NCBI RefSeq assembly: GCF_000371965.1
Contig: NZ_AQUO01000003.1
Coordinates: 347,693 to 411,692, forward strand
DNA: 64,000 nt
From: Paracoccus sp. N5
Lineage (GTDB): Bacteria > Pseudomonadota > Alphaproteobacteria > Rhodobacterales > Rhodobacteraceae
Direction of reading: 5' to 3'
A model generated the notes under the pieces. That model searched no databases. It had not been told where the DNA came from and was given only the letters and a program-made list of their open reading frames with translations. Positions 24,564 through 33,475 of this stretch are shown in pieces (position 1 is the stretch's first letter; each line of letters opens with the position of its first letter). Made by a program: the position numbers and the translations under genes.

Positions 24564-27500
24564 GCGACCTGCATCACGAGAAGCACCTCGAGTCCTACAT
24601 CGTCCAGAAGCTCGCCGCAGCGGGCTGGCTGGTCGGCTCGACCGACGCCTATGACGCGGACCGGGCCATGTACCCTGAGGACCTGGAGGCCTGGCTCCGG
24701 GCCACCCAGCCACAGAAATGGGACCGGCTTCACGCGATGAACGGCGACAAAACCCTCGCCATGGTCATGGAACGGCTGGAAACGGCCCTGGAAAAGCAGG
24801 GGATGATTCAGACCCTGCGCCGGGGCTTCTCGATCGCGGGGGCCGGTCACCTCGACCTTTCCGAGGCGGCCCCGGAGGACCAGCGTAATAATGCGGTCCT
24901 GCAACGCTTCGCATCAAACCGGCTGCGGGTCGTGCCGCAGCTGAAATATCACCCAGGCCGCGAGCTCGCCATCGACCTCGGCCTGTTCCTGAACGGCCTG
25001 CCGCTGGCCACGGTCGAGCTGAAGACGGACTTCACCCAGTCGGTCGAGCACGCGAAGGCCCAGTACCGGAAGGACCGGCCTCCGATCGACCCGGTCACGA
25101 AGCGCAAGCACCCGCTCCTGACGCAGCATCGCGGCGCCGTGGTCCATTTCGCTATGTCGGACAGCGAGATCTGGATGAGCACGAAGCTCGCGGGCGAGGA
25201 CACCTTCTTCCTCCCGTTCAACAAGGGGGACAACGGCCGGGCCGGTAACCCGGCCCGGGCCGACGGGGAATACCCGGTCGCGTACTTCTGGGAGGAGATC
25301 TGCCAGCCGGACGCGTTCCTGCGGATCTTCCACAGCTTCGTCTATGTCGAGAAGAAGAACGTGGTGGACCTCAAGGGAAACTGGTCGGTCAAGGAGACCC
25401 TGATCTTCCCCCGGTTCCACCAGTTCGACGCGGTCAACAAGATGATCAGCGACGCGAAGGCGAAGGGTCCGGGGCACCCCTACCTGTGCGAGCACAGCGC
25501 CGGTTCCGGAAAGACCTCGACCATCGCCTGGACGGCGCATGACCTGGTGAAGCTGCGCCGGGACGACGGGACGCCGATCTTCGACACGGTGATCATCGTG
25601 ACAGACCGGAACGTCCTGGACGGGCAGCTGCAGGACGCGGTCCAGCAAATCGACCACCAGAAGGGGCTGATCGCGGCGATCGACCGGGAGACCTCGTCGA
25701 AGTCGAAGAGCGAACAGCTGAGCAAGGCGATGCTGAAGGGCACTCCGATCATCGTGGTTACCATCCAGACCTTTCCCTTCGCGATGGAGGCGATCCTGAC
25801 CGAAAAGTCCCTCCGGGACCGGAACTTCGCGGTGATCATCGACGAGGCGCACAATTCCCAGACCGGAAACACGGCCTCGAAACTGCAGGCAACGCTGGCC
25901 CTGTCAGCCAAGCAGGATATGTCGGAGATGACGGTCGAGGACATCCTTCTGGAGGTCCAGCGGTCTCGGAAACGGCCGGCAAACGTGTCCCATTTCGCCT
26001 TCACCGCGACCCCAAAACACTCGACCATGATGCTCTTCGGACGCCCGGCGGACCCGACAAGGCCCGCGGCGGACGACAACCTCCCGGCCTCGTTCCACAA
26101 ATACGAGATGCGCCAGGCGATCGAGGAAGGGTTCATCCTCGACGTGCTTCGCGGCTACGTCCCCTACAAGACGGCTTTCAACCTCGGGCAGGAGATCGTC
26201 GAGGAGAAGCGGGTCGACGGGAAGGCAGCAAAGCGGGCCTTGGCGAAGTGGATGACGCTGCACCCGACGAACGTCACACAGAAGGTTCGGTTCATCATCG
26301 AGCACTTTTCGAAGAACGTGGCCCACCTGCTGGACGGGAAAGCGAAGGCCATGGTGGTCACCAGCTCTCGGGCCTCTGCAGTCCGGTACAAGCGGGCGTT
26401 CGACGCCTTCATTGCGGCGAACCCGGAATACGGGAACATCCAGACCCTCGTCGCCTTTTCGGGCAAACTGACCGGGCGAGAGGTCATGCACCCGAATGAC
26501 GACCTGTTGCAGGGGGATGCGTTCGTCGTTGAGGAGGATGCGGAGTTCACCGAGGCGAACATGAACCCTGACGCGGGCGGCAAGGACCTGCGCCACGTCT
26601 TCGACCGGCCGGAATACCGGGTCATGCTGGTGGCGAACAAGTTCCAGACCGGATTCGACCAGCCGAAGCTAGTCGCGATGTATGTAGACAAGAAGATCGC
26701 GAACGCGGTCGAGATCGTCCAGACCTTCTCTCGTCTGAACCGGACCTTTCCCGGGAAGGACCAGACCTTCATCATCGACTTCATCAACGACCCGGAAGTG
26801 GTTCGGGCCGCTTTCGCCCAGTATGACCGGGGCGCCAAGATCGAGGAGGTGCAGGACCTCAACGTCATCTATGACCTGAAGGAGTTCCTCGACGACCAGG
26901 GGGTCTATGACGAGGCACATGTCCTCGACTTCCAGAAGGCCCGGTTTCGGACAGCGACCGCCGCCGCCAGCGGCACGGATGACGAGGCAGCGCACAAGGC
27001 GATGTACGCCGCGACGCAGGAACCGACCGACGCCTATAACCATCGGCTCACGGAGCTTCGAAACCGGGCCACAGAGGCCGAGGACGCCTGGCAGAAGGCG
27101 AAAGCGGTCGGGAACGAGGACGGGATGAAGCGCGCCGATCACGAGCGCGAACAGGTCGAGACAGCGATCATGTCGCTGACGGATTTCAAGGCCGGCCTGT
27201 CCCGGTTCGGCCGCCTTTACGCCTACGTTGCTCAGCTGATCGATCTCGGTGACCCAGACCTTGAGGTCTTCGCCGCCTTCTCCAAGCTGCTCGCGAACCG
27301 TTTGGACGGGGTGCCCGCTTCCGAGATCGACCTGCACGGGATCGCGCTGACTGGCTATGACATCTTGGAGCGAGAGGAGCCTAAGGACGGGGAGGATGAG
27401 GAGCCGCCGACCCTCGCCCCGGTGAAGGGCGGTGGCGGCGGTGGGCGGCCTGGAGCGCTCCCGGTCTACATGCAGGAGCTGATCGAGCGCCTGAACAGCC

Positions 27501-27793
27501 TCTTCGGAGAGGCGAGCCCACTCGAGGACCAGGTCGCTTTCGTGAACCAGGTCGCCGCGATTACCCGCCAGAACCCGGTTGTGATGGCCCAAATCGACAA
27601 GAACAGTAAAGATCAAGCGATGAAGGGGAACCTGCCCGGCGCGGTGCAGGCGGCAGTGGTCCGGGCCATGTCCTCGCATAGCGCACTCGCCACGCTTCTC
27701 CTTAGCAAGGATCGGCAGGCCCTGCCGATCCTCGAAGGGGTGATCTACGAGATCCTAAAGCGAGGCGAGGCGTTGGACCTTTCTCCCGATTGA
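24560..27793 (+). CDS. hsdR: Type I restriction enzyme, motor/endonuclease subunit
   Basis: A 1,077-aa protein with start at 24560 in an ATGA overlap. The N-terminal nuclease shows Asp139 and ELK (153-155) of the PD-(D/E)xK site. The motor has Walker A SAGSGKT (313-319), DEAH in VIIDEAHNSQ, FTATPK (motif III) and FQTGFDQP plus QTFSRLNRT in the second RecA domain. A C-terminal helical region (~870-1077) would contact M2S. Length and motif order are normal, so the restriction activity is probably intact. It is separated from hsdMS by two other defence genes, an unusual split operon. The GC content is like its neighbours. Confidence 0.96.
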   Translation: MSDLHHEKHLESYIVQKLAAAGWLVGSTDAYDADRAMYPEDLEAWLRATQPQKWDRLHAMNGDKTLAMVMERLETALEKQGMIQTLRRGFSIAGAGHLDLSEAAPEDQRNNAVLQRFASNRLRVVPQLKYHPGRELAIDLGLFLNGLPLATVELKTDFTQSVEHAKAQYRKDRPPIDPVTKRKHPLLTQHRGAVVHFAMSDSEIWMSTKLAGEDTFFLPFNKGDNGRAGNPARADGEYPVAYFWEEICQPDAFLRIFHSFVYVEKKNVVDLKGNWSVKETLIFPRFHQFDAVNKMISDAKAKGPGHPYLCEHSAGSGKTSTIAWTAHDLVKLRRDDGTPIFDTVIIVTDRNVLDGQLQDAVQQIDHQKGLIAAIDRETSSKSKSEQLSKAMLKGTPIIVVTIQTFPFAMEAILTEKSLRDRNFAVIIDEAHNSQTGNTASKLQATLALSAKQDMSEMTVEDILLEVQRSRKRPANVSHFAFTATPKHSTMMLFGRPADPTRPAADDNLPASFHKYEMRQAIEEGFILDVLRGYVPYKTAFNLGQEIVEEKRVDGKAAKRALAKWMTLHPTNVTQKVRFIIEHFSKNVAHLLDGKAKAMVVTSSRASAVRYKRAFDAFIAANPEYGNIQTLVAFSGKLTGREVMHPNDDLLQGDAFVVEEDAEFTEANMNPDAGGKDLRHVFDRPEYRVMLVANKFQTGFDQPKLVAMYVDKKIANAVEIVQTFSRLNRTFPGKDQTFIIDFINDPEVVRAAFAQYDRGAKIEEVQDLNVIYDLKEFLDDQGVYDEAHVLDFQKARFRTATAAASGTDDEAAHKAMYAATQEPTDAYNHRLTELRNRATEAEDAWQKAKAVGNEDGMKRADHEREQVETAIMSLTDFKAGLSRFGRLYAYVAQLIDLGDPDLEVFAAFSKLLANRLDGVPASEIDLHGIALTGYDILEREEPKDGEDEEPPTLAPVKGGGGGGRPGALPVYMQELIERLNSLFGEASPLEDQVAFVNQVAAITRQNPVVMAQIDKNSKDQAMKGNLPGAVQAAVVRAMSSHSALATLLLSKDRQALPILEGVIYEILKRGEALDLSPD

Positions 27794-27851
27794 TCCAGCA
27801 GAACTCTTGATGCGATGAAACACTGGGGAAAATGGCTGCGTCCAAGAGCGT

Positions 27852-28112
27852 TCACTGAACGTACCCGCGACGCTTCTTCGCCGCTGCGAGTTTCAATAGG
27901 GCGGTCACAGCATGCCCCTCGTCCGAGTGCTGTTCGATTAGCATCTGCCCTCGAAACCCGATACGGCCCCATTCCCGCACGAGGCAGGCACCGCCAAACA
28001 GGTCTGGCTGAACGCTCATTCGATAGAAGCGCCGCATGTTGAGAGACGGGTCGATCCGCTTGAGATCGACCGTCGTCGGGAACACTTCCATTTGCTGCGA
28101 TATGTCGAACAT
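27852..28112 (-). CDS. WGR domain protein
   Basis: An 86-aa protein that is almost entirely one WGR domain: FYRMSVQPDLFGGACLVREWGRIGFRGQMLIEQ contains the Trp-Gly-Arg triplet. This small domain binds nucleic acid in PARP-type and plasmid proteins. GGAGAGGGG lies ~10 bases upstream of ATG 28112. It is convergent with hsdR (58 bp between the stops) and marks the return to the minus-strand backbone. Stand-alone WGR proteins are common on alphaproteobacterial plasmids; the function is unknown. Confidence 0.85.
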   Translation of the reverse strand: MFDISQQMEVFPTTVDLKRIDPSLNMRRFYRMSVQPDLFGGACLVREWGRIGFRGQMLIEQHSDEGHAVTALLKLAAAKKRRGYVQ

Positions 28113-28180
28113 GTTGTTGGCGCCCCTCTCCAGACCACAATATCAAGCGCTCTTCGACGTTTCCACATTGTTCTGTCCCG

Positions 28181-28207
28181 AAAAGAAAGAGGGGGGCTCA
28201 CGCCCCC
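28181..28207 (-). terminator. Rho-independent terminator overlapping the stop of the DUF2493 gene
   Basis: On the minus strand GGGGGC (28207-28202), loop GTGA, GCCCCC (28197-28192) is followed by a T-rich tract TCTTTCTTTT. The TGA stop lies in the loop, so translation ends exactly in the terminator. Confidence 0.75.
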
Positions 28208-29130
28208 TTCTCGAACTTCATGACCGGGATGCCAAGCTTCTTGGCCTTGTCGGCGAGGTTTTCCTGAATACCGGTCCCGGGGAAGACGAGGACCCCGACC
28301 GGGAGCACATCCAGCATCGCATCGTTGCGCTTGAAGGGCGCGGCCTTGGCGTGCTTGGTCCAATCAGGCTTGAAGGCGACCTGCGTCACGCCCCGAGACT
28401 CTGCCCATTTGGCGGCGATGAGCTCTGCGCCCTTCGGGCTGCCACCGTGCAGGAGGACCATGTCGGGATACTTGGTCCGGACCTGGTCCAGCTTGCCCCA
28501 GATCAGGCGGTGATCGTTGAAATCGGTCCCGCCGGTGAGGGCGACCTTGGGGCCTGCGGGAAGCATTACCTCGGTCTCGGCGCGGCGCTTGGCGGCCAGG
28601 AAGTCGCGGCTGTCGATCAGGGCGGCGGTCATGTGCTGGCGGTTCACCATCGAGCCGGTGCGGGGGCGCCAGGTCGATCCCGTGTGATGGACGAACTCGG
28701 TGGCGGCGTGATCGCGCATCATGTCCATGCAGTTGCGCCGTTCGACGAGAGTCAGGCCTTCGGCCGTCAGGCGCTCGAGTTCGACGGACTTCACTTCGGA
28801 GCCGTCCTGCTCCCGCTGGAGGCGGCGCTGCGCCTGCTCGTTCTCATCGAGCGTCCGCTCGATCCGGGCCGTGGCGCGGTGGAAGAGGTTGACCTGGCCC
28901 CAGAGCACTTCTTCGAGGTCGGGTTCCATGCGGGTGTCTTCGAGGGTCGCGACGAGGGCATCGAAGATGTCGGCGACGGCGACGGCGAGGCGCTGGCCAT
29001 CGGGCATCGGGCGCGGATCGGGCTCGTCAAAGGGGCGATAGCCGTAGAGCTGGAGCTCGTCGAGCGCATGGGCGGTCTGGGATGCGCTATGGGCGGGTTC
29101 ATACGCGTCGTCGTGGGTATGGATCGTCAT
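28198..29130 (-). CDS. DUF2493 (SLOG/YspA-like) plasmid protein
   Basis: A 310-aa protein, start at 29130 (MTIHTHDDAYEP; GGAGG ~11 bases upstream). The N-terminal half is helical and charged. The C-terminal half (about 180-310) is a DUF2493 Rossmann-like domain: KVALTGGTDFNDHRLIWGKLD, LLHGGSPKGAELIAAKWAE and VLVFPGTGIQENLADKAKKLGI. Members of this SLOG-related group probably bind a nucleotide or nucleotide-derived ligand. It occurs on many repABC plasmids near the primase and strawberry-notch genes, so it is backbone, likely acting early after transfer; this is inference. Confidence 0.85.
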   Translation of the reverse strand: MTIHTHDDAYEPAHSASQTAHALDELQLYGYRPFDEPDPRPMPDGQRLAVAVADIFDALVATLEDTRMEPDLEEVLWGQVNLFHRATARIERTLDENEQAQRRLQREQDGSEVKSVELERLTAEGLTLVERRNCMDMMRDHAATEFVHHTGSTWRPRTGSMVNRQHMTAALIDSRDFLAAKRRAETEVMLPAGPKVALTGGTDFNDHRLIWGKLDQVRTKYPDMVLLHGGSPKGAELIAAKWAESRGVTQVAFKPDWTKHAKAAPFKRNDAMLDVLPVGVLVFPGTGIQENLADKAKKLGIPVMKFEKGA

Positions 29131-29169
29131 CGGTTTCTTGCCTCCGGGCCTGTCTCGTCCGCGCGTCAT

Positions 29170-29492
29170 CCAGCGCGGTCTTCATGGGCAGACCCGAGCC
29201 GTCGGGGCGGTTGCCCCTTCACCCCGGCTTCACCGGGGCCGGAACAGCGTGGAGGAGGTCGGCAGGGAAGCTATTTGTCTCGCGATGCAAAGGCGGCTCT
29301 GCCGCCGGCGGAAATAGGTTCCCTGCCGCCCTTGCAGGGGCAACCGCTTTGACGGCCTGCCCATCTCTTGAAGGCCGCTCGGGTGACGGGTGGATGCGCA
29401 AGGCCCGGGATGGGGTGAGGACGACGATCCAGAGCCACGACTGGGATGCAGCCCCCTTCCCCGCACTCCCAGACCCCCCTGCGTGATGCAGC
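29170..29492. other. 323-bp gap between the DUF2493 gene and the primase gene
   Basis: No open frame here looks coding. It is GC-rich and has a distant inverted repeat CGGTTGCCCC (29208-29217) / GGGGCAACCG (29337-29346), and a short local hairpin near 29222-29238 (CCCCGGCTTCACCGGGG). These may form a folded leader for the DUF2493 mRNA. Confidence 0.5.
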
Positions 29493-30333
29493 TCAGCTGG
29501 GCAGGCGATGCCGATCATCTGGCCCGATCTGACCTGCCAGATACTGGTGCAGCGCGTCTTTGCCGTTCGCCCGAAGATCATCGTTGAAATCCACGAGCCG
29601 CGGTTCCAGCACCCGCGCACGCACCCCGACCTCGGAGGCTCTGGCGCTCAACTTCTCTGCCGCGCGCTGCCCAGCCTGATCGCGATCGATCGCGATGTAG
29701 AGGCGCTTCAGCCCCTCTGGCAGAAGGACCGCCCCGAGGTGACCCGAAGAGAGTGCCGCCCAGACGGGAAGGCCGGGGATCGCCTCGGACAGGGACAGCA
29801 TGGTCTCGATGCCTTCGCCGATGACGAGGATGTCATCGTGCGGGGTGAGCCTGACAGCATTGCCGAGGAGGTGACCCATAGCCCGACGCTCTGGATTCAC
29901 TGCCGCCTTCCCCTGCCCGTCAGGCGCCAGCCAGGTGCGATGCACGCCCTGCACGGCCCCTGCCCCATCGGTAACCGCCGCGATCATCGCCGGTCTGGGG
30001 ATGCTCCGGGTCTGCCCCTCTTCCCGATGCCAGCACTTCGGGTGGAAGCGTAAGGCGCCGTTCGCCCCGAATTGGGTGATGCCTCGGGAACGGAGGTAGG
30101 TCTCAGCAAGCGTGCCTGTGATCGGGTTCGAGGCAGCAAACAAGCGCGCCGCTGCCGCAGGAGTGCCACCGGGGGCTTTGGCCTTCCTTTGAACTGGTTT
30201 ATCCGGGAGGACCGGCTGCGGACGGCCAAGATGCGCTCGGGCTTCGGCGAGAAGGTCGGGGAAACGCGTGATCCCCGTCCGGGCGCGGATGATGTCGAGA
30301 AGATCGCCGTGCTCACCTGTGGCCCCATCCGTA
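29493..30333 (-). pseudogene. Plasmid Toprim primase, 3' part, cut off by the RIT insertion
   Basis: This is the C-terminal 4/5 of the plasmid's own primase-type protein. It has the DUF7146 zinc/primase-like middle and a Toprim domain: ILVIGEGIETMLSLSEAIPGLP (Glu of the Toprim site) and LYIAIDRDQAGQRAAEKL (DxD-type RDQ). The reading frame enters at TACGG (30333-30329) and continues D-G-A-T-G-E-H-G-D. Its 5' part is found 5.6 kb away at 35960-36155. Joining 36155-35960 to 30328-29493 gives 1,032 bases, exactly 344 codons with one stop and no internal stop. The gene is therefore a clean insertion mutant. The element's own primase copies may replace it. Confidence 0.9.
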
Positions 30334-30358
30334 TTATGTGGAATTCCACATAATACGG
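30329..30358. repeat. 30-bp perfect palindrome at the left end of the inserted element
   Basis: A perfect palindrome centred on GAATTC (30341-30346), with each half reading CCGTATTATGTGGAA. The outer five bases CCGTA (30329-30333) are also the 5-bp direct repeat shared with the right junction (35960-35964). The right end of the element lacks the palindrome. The half-site resembles CTCCATAATGTGGAG just upstream of the first recombinase gene (34726-34740). Confidence 0.9.
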
Positions 30359-31490
30359 AACATGTTGCGGCGCGGGTTATGTTGCGGTGGCGTGGACTTG
30401 CGCGGTTCTGCTTGGGTTTTCGCGGAGCTGGGCAACATAACCTCGGCGCGACGGGGGGATGTTCGTGATGGCGCGAGATGCAGCGGAGCTGTCGCGCCGA
30501 CTCGCGCGGGACGCAGAGGCCGTGTGTCGGCATTACCTTCCCAACGGTCGACGGCAAGGTCAGTACTGGACCGTCGGCGACGCGCGTAACTCGCCGGGGC
30601 GGTCGATGTTCGTCCGGCTGAAGGGGCCGGAGGCAGGTCCCGGGGCGGCCGGTCATTGGACCGATGCCGCCACGGCCGAACACGGCGACCTGCTCGACGT
30701 GATCCGGGAGAGCTGTAGCCTGACCTCGTTCGGCGATGTCGCCGAGGAGGCGCGGCGTTTCCTGAGCCTGCCGCGGGTCGAGCCTGTTGCTGCGATCAAT
30801 CCTGCACCTGCCCGGGTCGCGACGGGTTCTCCGGAAGCGGCGCGGCGGCTGATCGCGATGGCGCAGCCGATCCGGGGCACGCCGGTCGAGGCCTATCTGG
30901 CCAGCCGCTGCATCTTGCCGGTCCATGATGCGGGGGCGTTGCGGTATCATCCACGCTGCTACTATCGACCCGACGATGGCGGACCAGCGCAGCGGCGTCC
31001 GGCAATGATCGCATCCGTCACCGACCTGCAGGGCAGGATCACCGGGGCGCACCGCACCTGGCTCGCGCCGGACGGCTCGGGCAAGGCGGCGGTCACCACG
31101 CCCCGGCGGGCCATGGGCAACCTTCTTGGCCATGCCGTGCGCTTCGGGGCGGCAGAGGATGTCCTTGTCGTTGGCGAAGGCATCGAGACGATCCTGTCGC
31201 TGCGGGCGGCGCTGCCGGGCATGCCGATGGCCGCCGCGCTGTCGGCAAACCATCTCGCCGCGCTCAGGCTGCCACCGTCCGTGCGTCGGCTCTATGTCGC
31301 CCGCGACACCGATGCCGCAGGCGACAGAGCTGTCGCGACCCAGGCCGAACTTGCGACCAGTGCGGGCATCGAGGTGCTGACGCTCTCGCCTCGTCACGGT
31401 GACTTCAACGACGACCTGACGGCCCACGGCCTCGACAACCTGCGCGCAGCGATCCGGCCCCAGATCGCGCCAGAAGATGTTGCAAGGTTC
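30354..31490 (+). repeat. Left inverted arm (1,137 bp) of the RIT composite element
   Basis: Matches the reverse complement of 34828-35964 over its whole length without indels. One mismatch (T at 31480, C in the other arm, silent) was seen, and the encoded proteins are identical over the shared part. It begins with TACGGAACATGTTGC and includes ~110 bp of leader plus the primase gene up to its last codons. Confidence 0.9.
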
Positions 31491-31520
31491 TATGGCAGAG
31501 GAGCGGCCACGACCGGGTGA
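30468..31520 (+). CDS. Toprim primase-like protein, left arm copy
   Basis: A 350-aa protein; ATG 30468 is chosen because the G-run ribosome site lies 9 bases upstream, while the in-frame ATG at 30459 abuts it. It has the same domains as the interrupted plasmid primase: N-terminal VCRHYLPNGRRQGQYWTVGD, the motif HGDLLDVIRESC, then Toprim motifs VLVVGEGIETILSL and LYVARDTDAAGDRA and the end motif HGDFNDDL. It is a clear but divergent homologue of the broken gene. After ARF the frame leaves the repeat and ends in nine element-specific residues (YGRGAATTG). It could supply primase activity lost by the insertion. Confidence 0.85.
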   Translation: MARDAAELSRRLARDAEAVCRHYLPNGRRQGQYWTVGDARNSPGRSMFVRLKGPEAGPGAAGHWTDAATAEHGDLLDVIRESCSLTSFGDVAEEARRFLSLPRVEPVAAINPAPARVATGSPEAARRLIAMAQPIRGTPVEAYLASRCILPVHDAGALRYHPRCYYRPDDGGPAQRRPAMIASVTDLQGRITGAHRTWLAPDGSGKAAVTTPRRAMGNLLGHAVRFGAAEDVLVVGEGIETILSLRAALPGMPMAAALSANHLAALRLPPSVRRLYVARDTDAAGDRAVATQAELATSAGIEVLTLSPRHGDFNDDLTAHGLDNLRAAIRPQIAPEDVARFYGRGAATTG

Positions 31521-31536
31521 GACGACCGCAACGGTG

Positions 31537-32532
31537 TTACAGGGCATTCAGGAAGGCCATGAGGTCCTTGTCCTCCTTCCACCGCCTTTTCGGTCCCGGA
31601 GAGCCGACCTCGCAAAGCGCCACGGCATTCGCCTTCAGCGTGAGGTCAATCTCGGCATAGATGTTCGTGGTGCTGATCGATACGTGGCCGAGCCAAGCGC
31701 GGATGGTGTTGATATCGACGCCAGCGAGCACGAGATGGCAAGCCGTCGTATGCCGGATCACATGTGGCGTCACCGTCCGATCCGCCAGTCGAGGCACATC
31801 GGCAGCGCAGCGCTCGACCAGTCGATACACGCCGAACCGTGTGTAGGCTTGGCCGAGCCTGCTGAGGAACACAGGGGCTTCGGGCGCGCGGCCGAGGATC
31901 TGTTCCGCCAGGACTCGCTCCGTTTCCGGCCAGAGCGGGCATAGGCGTGTCTTGCCGCCCTTGCCGCGCAGGGTGGCCATATCGTGACCGCCCCGATCGC
32001 GGTCGAGATCCAGGTCCCGAACCTTCAGTTGCGAGACCTCGGAGACCCGGGCTCCAGTGTTGTAGAGGAAGAGAAGGAGCGCGTATTCGCTCTGCCCTCG
32101 ACGGGTCTTGCGGTTCGGAACCGCGAGCATCGCTTCCATCTCCTCCCGCGTCAGCCAGCCGACCGGAGGCGACATCGCCTTCTTCGCGGCGATCGCGCGG
32201 ATATGGCCGCACCATTCGACATGCGCCGGATCCCGGCTGCCGACGAAGCGGGCGAACGCCCGGATGGCCGCCAGCCGTTGATTGCGCGTCCTGACGGAAC
32301 ATCCGCGATCCTGCTCGAGATGGGCAAGGAACTTCAGGACAAGTGCCGAAGTGAGGTCCTGCGTGGCGAGGCGTTCGATGGGCTTCCGGACCTTTCGGCT
32401 CGCGAAGGGCAGGAGCAGCTTGAAGGTATCACGATAGCTCGCGCGGGTGTTCCGGGCTAGATTGCGCTCGCTGACGATATACTCGGTCAGGAAGCGCCGG
32501 AGCCATGGCCCAATGAGATCACGGTCTGGCAT
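31537..32532 (-). CDS. ritC: Tyrosine recombinase, third gene of the RIT trio
   Basis: A 331-aa protein. ATG 32532 follows GGAGGAGGG and overlaps the end of the second recombinase gene. It has a SAM-like N-terminal core-binding domain (about 10-105: YIVSERNLARNTRASYRDTFKLLL) and the catalytic domain with Arg in NTGARVSEV, H-x-x-R in TPHVIRHTTACH, Gly-His in WLGHVSI and the Tyr in NIYAEID. All catalytic residues are present. In RIT elements the three different recombinases are always found together and in this order; their individual roles are not established as far as I know. Confidence 0.92.
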   Translation of the reverse strand: MPDRDLIGPWLRRFLTEYIVSERNLARNTRASYRDTFKLLLPFASRKVRKPIERLATQDLTSALVLKFLAHLEQDRGCSVRTRNQRLAAIRAFARFVGSRDPAHVEWCGHIRAIAAKKAMSPPVGWLTREEMEAMLAVPNRKTRRGQSEYALLLFLYNTGARVSEVSQLKVRDLDLDRDRGGHDMATLRGKGGKTRLCPLWPETERVLAEQILGRAPEAPVFLSRLGQAYTRFGVYRLVERCAADVPRLADRTVTPHVIRHTTACHLVLAGVDINTIRAWLGHVSISTTNIYAEIDLTLKANAVALCEVGSPGPKRRWKEDKDLMAFLNAL

Positions 32533-33475
32533 CCGACCCTCCTCCGGCATAGCGCGCGAAGCGCAGCGAGGCCTGCGCGAGAAGGTCCGGCGTCATCGTC
32601 AGATAGACCTTCGTGCCTTCGAGGTCGGAATGACCGAGATAGGTGGAGAGCGCGGGCAGCAATCGCTGTACATCCGCTCCCCGTCGGTACCAGGCCATCA
32701 GGCTGTGAACCGCGAAGCTGTGCCGGAGGTCATGCAGACGCGGGTTCTCCCGCCCGCCGACCCTGCCATGCACATCCGCAACGCGTCTCAGGCGATCGAA
32801 GGCGGTCTGAACGGTGCTGCTGGAAAGCCGCGTGCCGTCGCGGTTGGCGAGCAGGAACGACGTGGCACTCTCCGCGATCCGCGCGACGGGCCGAACCGAG
32901 AGGTGGGCACCCAGTATTCGCGCAAGCCGCGGACCCACGGGAACCAACCTGCTCTTGTTGAACTTCGTGTCGCGGATCGTGAGGATCGCCTCCGCCGTAT
33001 CCACATCAGACAGCGTGAGAGCGGTCGCCTCCCCGAACCGCAACCCGGACCCGTAGAGCATCAGAAGCAGGGTCCGGAACGTCCCGGGGTCGAGTTGCCG
33101 GGAGCCTTGCAACGCAGCATCGATGTGATCCGGGTCGAAGAGGCGCTGCAGCTGCTCCCGGCTGTAGATATGCGGCGGTGCCTGCAATGGCGGGCGCCGC
33201 TCGCTTTCGGGAAGCGGCGACGAGAGGGCATAGCCGCGACTGATCGCATAGCGCCAGAACCCGGCGAGCGCATAATACTTGTTTTCGCGGTGCCGGGTAA
33301 CGGGGCCCGTCCCGGCGAGGAAGGACAGGACCTGCGCGTTTGTGACAGCGTCGCATCCGGCGTCGCCATCGGCGTGCTGAAGGAACTGTCGAAGCAGGTT
33401 TCGCGCCGTCAAGAACTTTACGCCGTGCGCCTGGCGCCATACCACGTAGTGTTCGATCGCCTCCCTCAGCTTCAT
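32519..33475 (-). CDS. ritB: Tyrosine recombinase, second gene of the RIT trio
   Basis: A 318-aa protein starting at 33475 (MKLREAIEHYVVW) within an ATGA overlap with the first gene. The catalytic domain has Arg in GSGLRFGEA, LHDLRHSFAVH, YLGHSDLEG and a nucleophile Tyr in TKVYLTMT. The N-terminal domain is shorter than in the other two. Open frame upstream of 33475 is read-through and antisense shadow, not coding. Confidence 0.92.
   Translation of the reverse strand: MKLREAIEHYVVWRQAHGVKFLTARNLLRQFLQHADGDAGCDAVTNAQVLSFLAGTGPVTRHRENKYYALAGFWRYAISRGYALSSPLPESERRPPLQAPPHIYSREQLQRLFDPDHIDAALQGSRQLDPGTFRTLLLMLYGSGLRFGEATALTLSDVDTAEAILTIRDTKFNKSRLVPVGPRLARILGAHLSVRPVARIAESATSFLLANRDGTRLSSSTVQTAFDRLRRVADVHGRVGGRENPRLHDLRHSFAVHSLMAWYRRGADVQRLLPALSTYLGHSDLEGTKVYLTMTPDLLAQASLRFARYAGGGSDARP

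Noticed and set aside
29493..31547. A 684-aa open frame on the minus strand covering the primase 3' part and beyond
   Set aside because: Upstream of the palindrome it is antisense to the left-arm primase gene; it is a read-through frame created by the insertion, not a fusion protein.
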